From positions 1 through 5,595 of the forward strand of contig CACXEB010000039.1 in the NCBI GenBank assembly GCA_902766515.1: a stretch of 5,595 nucleotides of DNA. Reading direction: 5' to 3'. Each line of letters begins with the position of its first letter. The first letter of the stretch is position 1. A program made the translations under genes and the position numbers. The stretch is from an uncultured Eubacteriales bacterium (GTDB lineage: Bacteria > Bacillota_A > Clostridia > Christensenellales > Aristaeellaceae). Of this stretch, positions 1 through 5,595 are shown piece after piece. Below the pieces are notes generated by a model. That model saw only the letters and a program-made list of their open reading frames with translations, did not search any database and was not told the origin of the DNA.

Positions 1-1824
1 GATGCCGTTGGGCGTGTTGAGCAGGTCATAGGTGGTGTTGAGCGCCGCCTCCGCCTGCTCCCGGGTCGCCGCGCCGGAGATGACGCACCAGCTCTGCGGA
101 TTCAGCCACATGGCGGCTTCCGGATCATGCTTGGAGCCGATGATCGCACCATCCTCGGTATAGCCGCGGCGGAAGCGGTCGTCCTCCCAGAAGTGCTCGT
201 TGATCAGCTTCAGCTGGTCCTCGCGGGTCTTGCGCAGGAAAGCGCGGTACGGCTCGTTGTCCGGGGTGTCGGGCATGATTTCGTCCAGCAGGCTGAGCGC
301 CATGTAGAACTGGAACGCGACAAAGCTGCTCTCGCCGTCCGCGCCTAGTCGCAGGCAGTCGTTCCAGTCCGCGTGCAGGCCGGCGGGCATGCCGTGACGG
401 CCCAGGTGGTGCATCGTGAAGTCGATCGCCCGCTTCAGGTGCTCCAGCACGGTGCCCTCACCCTCGTCGGAGAAGGGGATCACCTCGTCCAGGAACGCCG
501 TATCGCCCGTTTCGGCGATGTACTTGTAGACCGTCGGGAACAGCCACAGCGCGTCGTCCGCCCGGTAATGCGGATGCCCGGTCGCTTTGACGTAGGATTC
601 GTCCTCCGGCTTGTCCTCATGGCCGGGGTTATGGGTGTATTTGACCAGCGGCAGGCCTGCGCCGTGGTGCACCTGCGCGCTCAGCATGAAGCGGATGCGG
701 TCCTTCGCCATCTCCGGGTCCAGGTGAATGATGCCCTGGATATCCTGGACGGTGTCGCGGTAGCCGTAGCCGTTGCGCTGGCCGCAGTAAATCAGGCTGG
801 CCGCGCGCGACCAGACAAACGTGGTAAAGCACTGGAAGGCGTTCCAGGTATTGACCATCTCGTTGAAATCGGCATCCGGCGTCTGCACGCGCAGGTGGCT
901 CAGCTTGCCGTGCCAGTATGCGATCAGCGCCGCCTTTTCCGCCGCCACCTTCTCCGCGGGGGCGTCGTACGACCTGAGCAGCTGTTCCGCTTCCGTCTCA
1001 CCCTTCTGGGCCAGGATGAAAGCGACCACCTTCTCCTCGCCCGGCTGCAGCGTGATCCGGGCATGGAGGGCGCCGCAGGGATTGCCGTTGAAGTTCAGGC
1101 TGTCGTCCAGCTGGCCGGCCGCCACGCCTGCGGGCGCGCTGAACCGCCGGCCGCCCAGGAAGCGCTCGCGGCGGCCCGTATAGCTGCTCACCGGCGCGCC
1201 GACCAGGCCGAAGAAGCGCTCCCGGCCGTTTTCGCCGTTCTCCCGCACGCCGCAGAAGGGGTTGATGCGCTGCAGGATGTGGTCCTTATGGAACTGCGTG
1301 CTCGTGATGAACTGCGTGTACTGCATATTGACCAGGTCCTGCTCGTAGTAGCTTTCGGTGGTCAGCTCGCAGTAGCCGAAAATGGACAGATCGCGCGGTT
1401 CCGCGCCGGCATTCCGGACCTTCAGGCACCAGACCTCGTGCGTCGCGCCCAGCGGCACATAGTACAGCGCGTCCGTCGCGATGCCCGCGTACTCCGACAA
1501 GATCTCCGTATAGGCCGTGCCGTGGCGGCATACGGTCCTGAAAGCGTCCAGCGGCTTTTCCACCGGCCGCCAGCTGGCGGACCAGAAGTCGCCCGTCCTG
1601 TCGTCACGGATATAGATATAGCGGCCCGGCTCGTCGAACTGGTTGAAGACGTAGCGCAGGATGCGCCCGGCCGCGCCGGACTTGACAAAGCTGTAGCCGC
1701 CGGCGTTCTGGGTGATGATGGCGCCGTACTCCGGCGATCCGAGGTAGTTGGCCCAGGGCATGGGCGTGCGCGGATCGTCGATCACATACTCCCGCGCCTG
1801 GCTGTCAAAATGACCGTATTGCAT
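1..1824 (-). CDS. GH94-family beta-glycoside phosphorylase (cellobiose/chitobiose phosphorylase-like), 3' end outside window
   Basis: An open frame of 608 codons runs from ATG at 1824 to the window edge without a stop. Family members are about 800 residues, so roughly a quarter is missing. GH94 enzymes are cytoplasmic and use inorganic phosphate to split a beta-linked disaccharide into a sugar 1-phosphate and a free sugar, saving ATP. Visible hallmarks: N-terminal beta-sandwich start MQYGHFD with PWANYLG (23-29) and AGGYSF (41-46), then GYRDTVQD (about 354-361), DDALWL (423-428) and ADWNDCL, in which Asp486 is the expected general acid. No signal peptide is present, which fits a cytoplasmic enzyme. 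From memory, the segments GRYIYIRDD, VWSRAAS and GLHADWNDCLRLG resemble N,N'-diacetylchitobiose phosphorylase at least as closely as classical cellobiose phosphorylase, so the substrate cannot be fixed; cellobionate and laminaribiose phosphorylases are also GH94. The start is set by GGAGGAG six bases upstream. It lies 60 bases behind lepA and is probably co-transcribed with it. Confidence 0.93.
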   Translation of the reverse strand, partial: MQYGHFDSQAREYVIDDPRTPMPWANYLGSPEYGAIITQNAGGYSFVKSGAAGRILRYVFNQFDEPGRYIYIRDDRTGDFWSASWRPVEKPLDAFRTVCRHGTAYTEILSEYAGIATDALYYVPLGATHEVWCLKVRNAGAEPRDLSIFGYCELTTESYYEQDLVNMQYTQFITSTQFHKDHILQRINPFCGVRENGENGRERFFGLVGAPVSSYTGRRERFLGGRRFSAPAGVAAGQLDDSLNFNGNPCGALHARITLQPGEEKVVAFILAQKGETEAEQLLRSYDAPAEKVAAEKAALIAYWHGKLSHLRVQTPDADFNEMVNTWNAFQCFTTFVWSRAASLIYCGQRNGYGYRDTVQDIQGIIHLDPEMAKDRIRFMLSAQVHHGAGLPLVKYTHNPGHEDKPEDESYVKATGHPHYRADDALWLFPTVYKYIAETGDTAFLDEVIPFSDEGEGTVLEHLKRAIDFTMHHLGRHGMPAGLHADWNDCLRLGADGESSFVAFQFYMALSLLDEIMPDTPDNEPYRAFLRKTREDQLKLINEHFWEDDRFRRGYTEDGAIIGSKHDPEAAMWLNPQSWCVISGAATREQAEAALNTTYDLLNTPNGI

Positions 1825-1830
1825 ATGGAA

Positions 1831-1839
1831 CTCCTCCCC
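1831..1839 (-). promoter_or_regulatory. Ribosome binding site of the GH94 phosphorylase gene
   Basis: On the minus strand GGGGAGGAG lies six bases upstream of the ATG at 1824. It is a near-ideal Shine-Dalgarno sequence and fixes this start, which also matches the conserved family N-terminus (M-x-Y/F-G-x-F-D). Confidence 0.85.
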
Positions 1840-1847
1840 TATTCTCA

Positions 1848-1884
1848 CCGGCGTCCGCCGGCTGTTGATCATACGATGCCGGCG
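1848..1884 (-). repeat. Three complementary GC-rich segments in the lepA-phosphorylase gap
   Basis: In transcript order, segment 1 (CGCCGGC, 1884-1878) directly follows the lepA stop, segment 2 (GCCGGCG, 1862-1856) follows 15 bases later, and segment 3 (CGCCGG, 1853-1848) comes just before the RBS. Segment 1 can pair fully with 2; segment 2 can instead pair with 3 as a stem of at least five pairs with a four-base GGAC loop. The two pairings exclude each other. There is no U-run after the second stem, so it is not a standard intrinsic terminator. A regulatory role is inference; the segments are short and the region is GC-rich, so chance is possible. Confidence 0.45.
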
Positions 1885-3690
1885 TCAGCTGTCCATCTTC
1901 AGCACGGCCATGAAGGCCTCGCCGGTCAGCTGCACCGTGCCGAACTGGCGCATGCGCTTTTTGCCTTCCTTCTGTTTCTCCAGGAGCTTCTTCTTGCGGG
2001 TGATGTCGCCGCCGTAGCACTTGGCCAGCACGTCCTTGCGCACCGCCCGGACCGTCTCGCGGGCGATGATCTTCCCGCCGATGGCCGCCTGGATGGGGAT
2101 TTCAAACTGCTGCCTCGGGATGACCTCCTTCAGCTTTTCGCAGATGCCCCGGCCGCGCGGGTAGGCGCGTTCCCGGTGCACGATCATGGTGAAGGCGTCG
2201 CAGATGTCTCCGTTCAGCAGGATATCCATCTTTACCAGGTCGGACTTGCGGCACCCGATCAGCTCATAATCGAAGGAGGCATAGCCGCGGCTGCGGGACT
2301 TGAGCTGGTCGAAGAAATCGTAGATGACCTCGTTCAGCGGGATCTCGTACAGGAGCCGGACGCGCTTGCCCTCGTACTGCTCGTCCATGAAGGTGCCCCG
2401 CTTGGACTGGCACAGGTCCATCAGCGGCCCGACGTATTCCTCCGGCGTGTAGATCGTCGCCCGGACATAAGGCTCCCGCATCTCGGCGATCTCGTTCACG
2501 GACGGCAGGGCGGCCGGGTTGTCGATCGTCAATTCGGTACCGTCGGTTTTGACGACCTCGTACACCACGTTGGGGACCGTCGTGATCAGGTCCAGGTCAA
2601 ACTCGCGCTCTAGCCGCTCCTGGATGATCTCCATGTGGAGCAGGCCCAGGAAGCCGCAGCGGAAGCCGTAGCCCAGCGCCGTGCTGGTCTCCGGCTCAAA
2701 ATGCAGGGACGCGTCGTTCATGCGCAGCTTTTCCAGCGCATCCTTCAGGTTCTCGTAATCCGCGCCGTCCGCGGGATAGATGCCGCAGAAGACCACGGGC
2801 TGCACCTGCCGGTAGCCCGGCAGCGCCTCGGCCGCCGGCCGCGCGGCGTCCGTGATGGTGTCGCCCACCCGCGTGTCCGCCACGTCCTTGATCGAAGCGG
2901 CGATGTAGCCCACGTCCCCGGGCCTGAGCTGCGGCACCGCCGTATAGCCCGGCGTGAAGACGCCCGTCTCCACGATGTCGAACTCCGCCCCGGTCTGCAT
3001 CAGCCGCATCCGCATGCCGGGCCGCACCGTGCCCTCCACGATCCGCACGAAGCAGATCGCGCCGCGGTAGTTGTCATACGCCGCGTCAAACACCAGCGCC
3101 CGGAGCGGCGCATTCTCATCCCCTTCGGGCGGCGGGATGCGGGTGACGACCGCCTCCAGCACGTCGTCGATGCCGATGCCCAGCTTGGCGCTGGTCAGCG
3201 GCGCGTCGGCGGCGTCCAGGCCGATCTCCTCCTCGATCTCGGCGCGCACCTCGTCCGGGCGGGCGCTCGGCAGGTCGATCTTGTTGATCACCGGCACCGT
3301 CTCCAGGTCATGCTCGAGGGCCAGGTAGACGTTCGCCAGCGTCTGCGCCTCCACCCCCTGGGTGGCGTCCACGACCAGCAGCGCCCCCTCGCAGGCGGCC
3401 AGCGCGCGGCTGACCTCGTAGGAGAAGTCGACATGGCCGGGCGTGTCGATCAGGTTCAGCTCATAGGTCTCCCCGTCCTTCGCCCGGTAGTTCATCCGGA
3501 CCGCCTTGGATTTGACCGTGATTCCGCGCTCGCGCTCCACGTCCATGGAATCCAGGATCTGGTCGACCATTTCCCGCTTCTCGAACACGCCCGTCTTTTC
3601 CAGAATACGGTCCGCGAGCGTGGACTTGCCGTGGTCGATGTGCGCGATGATGCAGAAGTTGCGGATATGCGATAGCCGTTCGTCTTTCAA
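1885..3690 (-). CDS. lepA: Elongation factor 4 (LepA), ribosome-associated translational GTPase
   Basis: The product is 601 residues, full length for the family (E. coli LepA is 599). LepA is a ribosome-binding GTPase related to EF-G, reported to back-translocate stalled ribosomes and to affect translation initiation or 30S maturation. All GTPase motifs are present: G1 AHIDHGKST (16-24), G2 RERGITVKS (53-61), G3 DTPGH (82-86), G4 NKID (136-139) and G5 SAK (167-169). EF-G-like domains II, III and V follow, then the LepA-specific C-terminal domain (about 485-601) with [35 protein letters not shown] and the end AVLKMDS. The start is TTG at 3690: it gives the normal LepA N-terminus, and the first in-frame ATG (residue 41) would remove the P-loop. 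A weak SD-like AGGCGG lies nine bases upstream. The gene has its own promoter and a divergent neighbour. In many Bacillota it is followed by hemW; here a GH94 phosphorylase follows instead. Confidence 0.98.
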   Translation of the reverse strand: MKDERLSHIRNFCIIAHIDHGKSTLADRILEKTGVFEKREMVDQILDSMDVERERGITVKSKAVRMNYRAKDGETYELNLIDTPGHVDFSYEVSRALAACEGALLVVDATQGVEAQTLANVYLALEHDLETVPVINKIDLPSARPDEVRAEIEEEIGLDAADAPLTSAKLGIGIDDVLEAVVTRIPPPEGDENAPLRALVFDAAYDNYRGAICFVRIVEGTVRPGMRMRLMQTGAEFDIVETGVFTPGYTAVPQLRPGDVGYIAASIKDVADTRVGDTITDAARPAAEALPGYRQVQPVVFCGIYPADGADYENLKDALEKLRMNDASLHFEPETSTALGYGFRCGFLGLLHMEIIQERLEREFDLDLITTVPNVVYEVVKTDGTELTIDNPAALPSVNEIAEMREPYVRATIYTPEEYVGPLMDLCQSKRGTFMDEQYEGKRVRLLYEIPLNEVIYDFFDQLKSRSRGYASFDYELIGCRKSDLVKMDILLNGDICDAFTMIVHRERAYPRGRGICEKLKEVIPRQQFEIPIQAAIGGKIIARETVRAVRKDVLAKCYGGDITRKKKLLEKQKEGKKRMRQFGTVQLTGEAFMAVLKMDS

Positions 3691-3699
3691 AATGTTCCC

Positions 3700-3705
3700 C
3701 CGCCT
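3700..3705 (-). promoter_or_regulatory. Weak ribosome binding site of lepA
   Basis: Minus-strand AGGCGG, one mismatch from AGGAGG, lies nine bases before the TTG start and is followed by GGG. It supports the TTG at 3690, but the weak SD plus TTG codon suggests modest translation initiation. Confidence 0.5.
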
Positions 3706-3719
3706 GTCCGTCGTCGGTT

Positions 3720-3743
3720 GCGGCCGGCAGTGTCCCCGGCCGC
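3720..3743 (-). repeat. Inverted repeat in lepA leader (8-bp perfect stem)
   Basis: GCGGCCGG and CCGGCCGC flank an eight-base spacer, a perfect 8-bp inverted repeat made only of G and C. In the lepA transcript it would form a stable stem-loop about 30 bases before the start codon. No U-run follows, so it is not a typical terminator. It shares two bases with the neighbouring repeat at 3742-3762. Confidence 0.7.
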
Positions 3744-3762
3744 CGTCATTGCTGCTGACGGC
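3742..3762 (-). repeat. Inverted repeat at the expected lepA transcription start (GCCGTCA-N7-TGACGGC)
   Basis: A perfect 7-bp inverted repeat with a seven-base spacer begins four bases downstream of the lepA -10 box, so its upstream arm covers the expected +1 (about 3760). It could be a repressor operator overlapping the start site, or a 5'-terminal RNA hairpin that stabilises the messenger. The sequence alone cannot separate these. Confidence 0.65.
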
Positions 3763-3766
3763 GCTT

Positions 3767-3795
3767 ATTATAGCATAGGGAAATCACGAATGCAA
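3767..3795 (-). promoter_or_regulatory. Sigma-A-type promoter of lepA
   Basis: Minus strand: -35 TTGCAT (3795-3790), 17-base spacer, -10 TATAAT (3772-3767), preceded by TGC as an extended -10. The -10 is perfect; the -35 keeps only TTG. A run of seven T (3808-3802) just upstream of the -35 could act as an UP-like element. The start site would be near 3760, giving a leader of about 70 bases. Confidence 0.85.
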
Positions 3796-3842
3796 CAAAC
3801 GAAAAAAAGGGGCCGCCAGACGGTTTCGGCGCGCAAAAGCCA

Positions 3843-3871
3843 TTGAAATTACCTCCCGGATTTGGTATAAT
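3843..3871 (+). promoter_or_regulatory. Sigma-A-type promoter of the NYN-LOTUS gene
   Basis: Plus strand: -35 TTGAAA (3843-3848), exactly 17 bases, -10 TATAAT (3866-3871), with TGG directly before it as an extended -10. This is near consensus and should be a strong constitutive-type promoter. The start site would be near 3878, giving a leader of about 55 bases. It points away from the lepA promoter, with 47 bases between the two -35 boxes. Confidence 0.9.
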
Positions 3872-3884
3872 TCAGGCGTCACGT

Positions 3885-3894
3885 CCCCATGGGG
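3885..3894 (+). repeat. 10-bp palindrome in the NYN-gene leader (CCCCATGGGG)
   Basis: A perfect palindrome sits at about +8 to +17 relative to the predicted transcription start. Outer bases CGT and ACG could extend it around one bulged C. With no loop it is a poor RNA hairpin at its core and fits better as a DNA site for a dimeric protein, but it may be chance. Confidence 0.4.
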
Positions 3895-3920
3895 CACGGA
3901 CAACCCATATCAACATCAAA

Positions 3921-3925
3921 AGGAG
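3921..3925 (+). promoter_or_regulatory. Ribosome binding site that fixes the NYN-gene start
   Basis: AGGAG, preceded by AAA, lies seven bases before TTG at 3933. It decides the start: an earlier in-frame TTG at 3843 is the first triplet of the promoter's -35 box and cannot be translated from this promoter. Confidence 0.85.
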
Positions 3926-3932
3926 TTATCAT

Positions 3933-4925
3933 TTGAGCACATCACGTTTTGCGCTGTTTGTCGATCTGGAGAACTGCGGCGCCAAGGTAGCGACCCTGAA
4001 CAGCATCCTCGAAAAGGTCAAGATCCGCGGCGACATCCTGCTGGGCAAGGTGTACGGCTATACGGACAGCTACAAGGACCTGAAGGAGCTGCTGCTCAGC
4101 AACACGTTCACCGTCGTGCCGTCCATCCGCTACGGCATCAGCCAGAAAAACAACGCCGACATCCTGCTGGTGGTAGACGCCCTCGAGGTGGCCTACACCA
4201 ACCCGCTGATCGATTCCTTCTGCATCGTCTCCGGCGACAGCGACTACACGCCGCTGGTCGGGCGGCTGAAGGCCATGGGCAAATTCGTCCTGGGGATCAG
4301 CCGCAGCGAAGTGGCCAGTTCCATCTTCATCAACGCCTGCAACGAATTCCAGTTCCTTGAGTCCGTCAAGTCCACCAGCCGCTCCGCCCGCACCCGCCGC
4401 AAGACCGCCAGCGCGGACGAATCCCAGGACCTGAGCGCGCTGGGCAAGGTCATCGAGTCCATCCTGACGGAACAGGCCGACGAGGACGGCATGTTCGCCA
4501 GCGAGCTCAAGGGCGTGCTGCTGCGCCTGCAGCCCGACTTCAACGAAAAATCCTACGGCTGCACGACCTTCGGCAAGCTGCTGCACAAGCTTGAGACCGA
4601 GGAAAAGGTCATCACCGTCAAGTCCGACAACTTCAACGTGGTCGTCTCGCTGAACCAGGACGCGCCCAGCCGCGCCGGCGCCCAGCTGAACGCCGCCAAC
4701 TGGAAGCAGGTCTTCCAGGAGCAGCTCAACCACTACAAGGACGACGGCTTCGAGCGCATCAACCCCTCCATCCTCAAGGCCGATATCCAGGCCGCCTACC
4801 CCGATTTCCAGGAAAAGAACATCGGTTTCAAACGTTTTTCCGACCTGCTCAAGGAGCTGGAGAAATCCGGTATCCTGAAGCTGGATACGGACGAGCAGAA
4901 GAATCTCCTGATCCGCATCATTTAA
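3933..4925 (+). CDS. NYN-domain (LabA/DUF88-like) putative RNase with two C-terminal LOTUS/OST-HTH domains
   Basis: The protein has 330 residues from TTG at 3933. Residues 5-143 form a NYN domain, a PIN-like metal-dependent nuclease fold: FALFVDLEN (6-14, Asp11, Asn14), KNNADILLVVDALE (72-85, Asp76, Asp82) and SGDSDYTPL (100-108, Asp102, Asp104) hold the acidic residues expected to bind Mg/Mn ions. After a basic, Ser/Arg-rich linker (about 144-166) come two winged-helix-like OST-HTH/LOTUS domains at about 167-240 and 256-330. Each contains a matching core, YGCTTFGKLLHKLE (208-221) and IGFKRFSDLLKELE (297-310). LOTUS domains bind RNA, including G-rich or G-quadruplex RNA in studied examples, so the protein is inferred to be an RNA-targeting endonuclease in the cytoplasm; its target is unknown. 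No signal peptide or membrane segment is visible. It has its own strong promoter, faces lepA, and is followed after 35 bases by a secreted hydrolase gene. The domain call is firm; RNase activity is inferred from conserved acidic residues. Confidence 0.92.
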   Translation: MSTSRFALFVDLENCGAKVATLNSILEKVKIRGDILLGKVYGYTDSYKDLKELLLSNTFTVVPSIRYGISQKNNADILLVVDALEVAYTNPLIDSFCIVSGDSDYTPLVGRLKAMGKFVLGISRSEVASSIFINACNEFQFLESVKSTSRSARTRRKTASADESQDLSALGKVIESILTEQADEDGMFASELKGVLLRLQPDFNEKSYGCTTFGKLLHKLETEEKVITVKSDNFNVVVSLNQDAPSRAGAQLNAANWKQVFQEQLNHYKDDGFERINPSILKADIQAAYPDFQEKNIGFKRFSDLLKELEKSGILKLDTDEQKNLLIRII

Positions 4926-4945
4926 CGAACCGGCATCGCATCCGA

Positions 4946-4952
4946 AGGGAGG
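4946..4952 (+). promoter_or_regulatory. Ribosome binding site of the secreted hydrolase gene
   Basis: AGGGAGG lies eight bases before ATG at 4961. The 35-base gap after the NYN stop holds this site and no hairpin or T-run, so readthrough from the NYN promoter is expected. Confidence 0.85.
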
Positions 4953-4960
4953 ATTGCCTC

Positions 4961-5595
4961 ATGAAAAAGCGCGTTCTGTCGTTCATTCTCTGCCTGATCA
5001 CCTGCCTGGCGCTGACGGCGGCGCAGGCGGAATCCCCCGCGCCGATTTCCGAGGCGCGGCAGCGCGTCGTGGACTATGCACGGCAGATCTACGAATACAC
5101 GTGGGAGCTGCCTGAGGAAGAAGGCGTCCTGCTGCTGTACAACATGAACTACATGCCGGAGACGAGCGGCTTCCGCATCGTCTTTACGGCCTGGCAGCCC
5201 TTCGTGGCCTACGGCACGCTGCGCGGCGTCCCCTACTCCCTTTCCTCCTACGGCAACGGCAAAGAGACCACCTTTGCCGAATACCGCGAGCTGACCACAG
5301 CGCAGCGCATCGAGCTCGCCAACATCTACCAGTACGCGAGCTACGGGGAGCGCATCAGCACGAGGTACGGCATGTCGTGCGCCACCTTCCTCACGGAATG
5401 CATGCAGCAGGGCTATACGGAGGACCAGCCGCCGATCATGCACGGCGTCAAGACCTTCCTGTCCGATCCGCGGTGGAAGCGCCATTTCACCTTCGGCAAG
5501 CGCGGCGCGGGCGATTATCCCGCCATGCAGCCCGGCGACTTCCTGCGCCGGGACGGCCACGTGATGCTGGTGATCGAAAACGACCCGGAAGGGAA
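4961..5595 (+). CDS. Secreted NlpC/P60-like cysteine hydrolase, 3' end outside window
   Basis: The frame runs from ATG at 4961 to the window edge (211 codons plus two bases) without a stop. Residues 1-23 are a clear Sec signal peptide: MKKR, a hydrophobic core, then an AQA cleavage site before ESPAP. Cys15 is not in a good lipobox, so a lipoprotein is unlikely. The mature part shows the layout of the NlpC/P60 papain-like fold: RGVPYS (88-93), a nucleophile segment GMSCATFLTEC (137-147, Cys140 at a helix start), and QPGDFLRRDGHVMLVIEN (190-207) with His200 on the following strand. Cys and His are 60 residues apart, as in that superfamily. MSCATF replaces the usual DCSGF, and a long insert separates RGVPYS from the Cys segment, so this is a divergent member. 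NlpC/P60 enzymes commonly cut peptidoglycan stem peptides, but related families act on other amides or thioesters; the substrate is unknown. It is probably co-transcribed with the NYN gene. Confidence 0.72.
   Translation, partial: MKKRVLSFILCLITCLALTAAQAESPAPISEARQRVVDYARQIYEYTWELPEEEGVLLLYNMNYMPETSGFRIVFTAWQPFVAYGTLRGVPYSLSSYGNGKETTFAEYRELTTAQRIELANIYQYASYGERISTRYGMSCATFLTECMQQGYTEDQPPIMHGVKTFLSDPRWKRHFTFGKRGAGDYPAMQPGDFLRRDGHVMLVIENDPEG

Noticed and set aside
373..2613. Very long plus-strand open frame (746 codons) opposite the phosphorylase and lepA
   Set aside because: It is codon-aligned antisense to both minus-strand genes and crosses from one to the other. In this GC-rich DNA, rare use of TTA, CTA and TCA codons leaves the opposite strand open. 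The translation is rich in R, V, A, H, Q, D and L with no recognisable domain.
2635..3675. Plus-strand open frame of 346 codons opposite lepA
   Set aside because: It is the same codon-aligned antisense shadow, lying fully inside lepA, with no RBS or recognisable domain.
3802..3837. Possible intrinsic terminator on the minus strand (GC-rich stretch followed by seven T)
   Set aside because: The preceding stem has only three to four pairs, and no gene ends there; the T-run is better read as AT-rich sequence upstream of the lepA -35 box.
3942..4733. Minus-strand open frame of 263 codons opposite the NYN gene
   Set aside because: It is antisense to a gene with clear NYN and LOTUS motifs, has low-complexity composition and shows no independent support.
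4994..5005. Lipobox-like LITC near the N-terminus of the secreted hydrolase
   Set aside because: Thr before Cys is not accepted in a lipobox, and the hydrophobic core continues past this Cys to a normal AQA cleavage site.
4922..5560. Minus-strand open frame of 212 codons opposite the secreted hydrolase
   Set aside because: The plus strand has a strong RBS, a signal peptide and a Cys/His catalytic layout; the minus frame shows no recognisable motif.

Overview
The window holds four protein genes in two divergent pairs, with one 242-base intergenic region (3691-3932) that carries both promoters. Reading outward to the left on the minus strand are lepA (elongation factor 4, complete) and a GH94-family sugar phosphorylase whose 3' end lies beyond the window. 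Reading to the right on the plus strand are a complete NYN-domain putative RNase with two C-terminal LOTUS/OST-HTH domains and a secreted NlpC/P60-like cysteine hydrolase whose 3' end is cut off.

The DNA is GC-rich in the genes, yet the promoters are classical sigma-A (TTGNNN-17-TATAAT, both with an extended TGn -10), the Shine-Dalgarno sequences are strong and purine-rich, and two of the four genes start with TTG. Together with a GH94 phosphorylase for beta-linked disaccharides, this suggests a high-GC member of the Bacillota (Clostridia-like, perhaps an uncultured gut or rumen fibre degrader). That assignment is inference from style and gene content; there is no rRNA or other phylogenetic marker apart from LepA itself.

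Layout: 1-1824 minus, GH94 phosphorylase (608 codons, partial); 1825-1884, a 60-base gap with three mutually complementary GC-rich segments and the phosphorylase RBS; 1885-3690 minus, lepA; 3691-3932, divergent promoters, two abutting inverted repeats in the lepA leader and a short palindrome in the NYN leader; 3933-4925 plus, NYN-LOTUS-LOTUS; 4926-4960, a 35-base gap with a strong RBS and no visible terminator; 4961-5595 plus, the secreted cysteine hydrolase (partial).

How they may work together: lepA and the phosphorylase look like one transcription unit, as do the NYN gene and the hydrolase. No obvious metabolic link joins translation factor, sugar phosphorylase, RNase and cell-wall-type hydrolase, so the arrangement may be no more than adjacency. 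The most unusual points are the NYN-LOTUS-LOTUS protein facing lepA, the placement of a disaccharide phosphorylase straight after lepA, and the inverted repeats at the lepA transcription start. I see no CRISPR array, insertion sequence, tRNA or rRNA, and no clear sign of a new multi-gene defence system.
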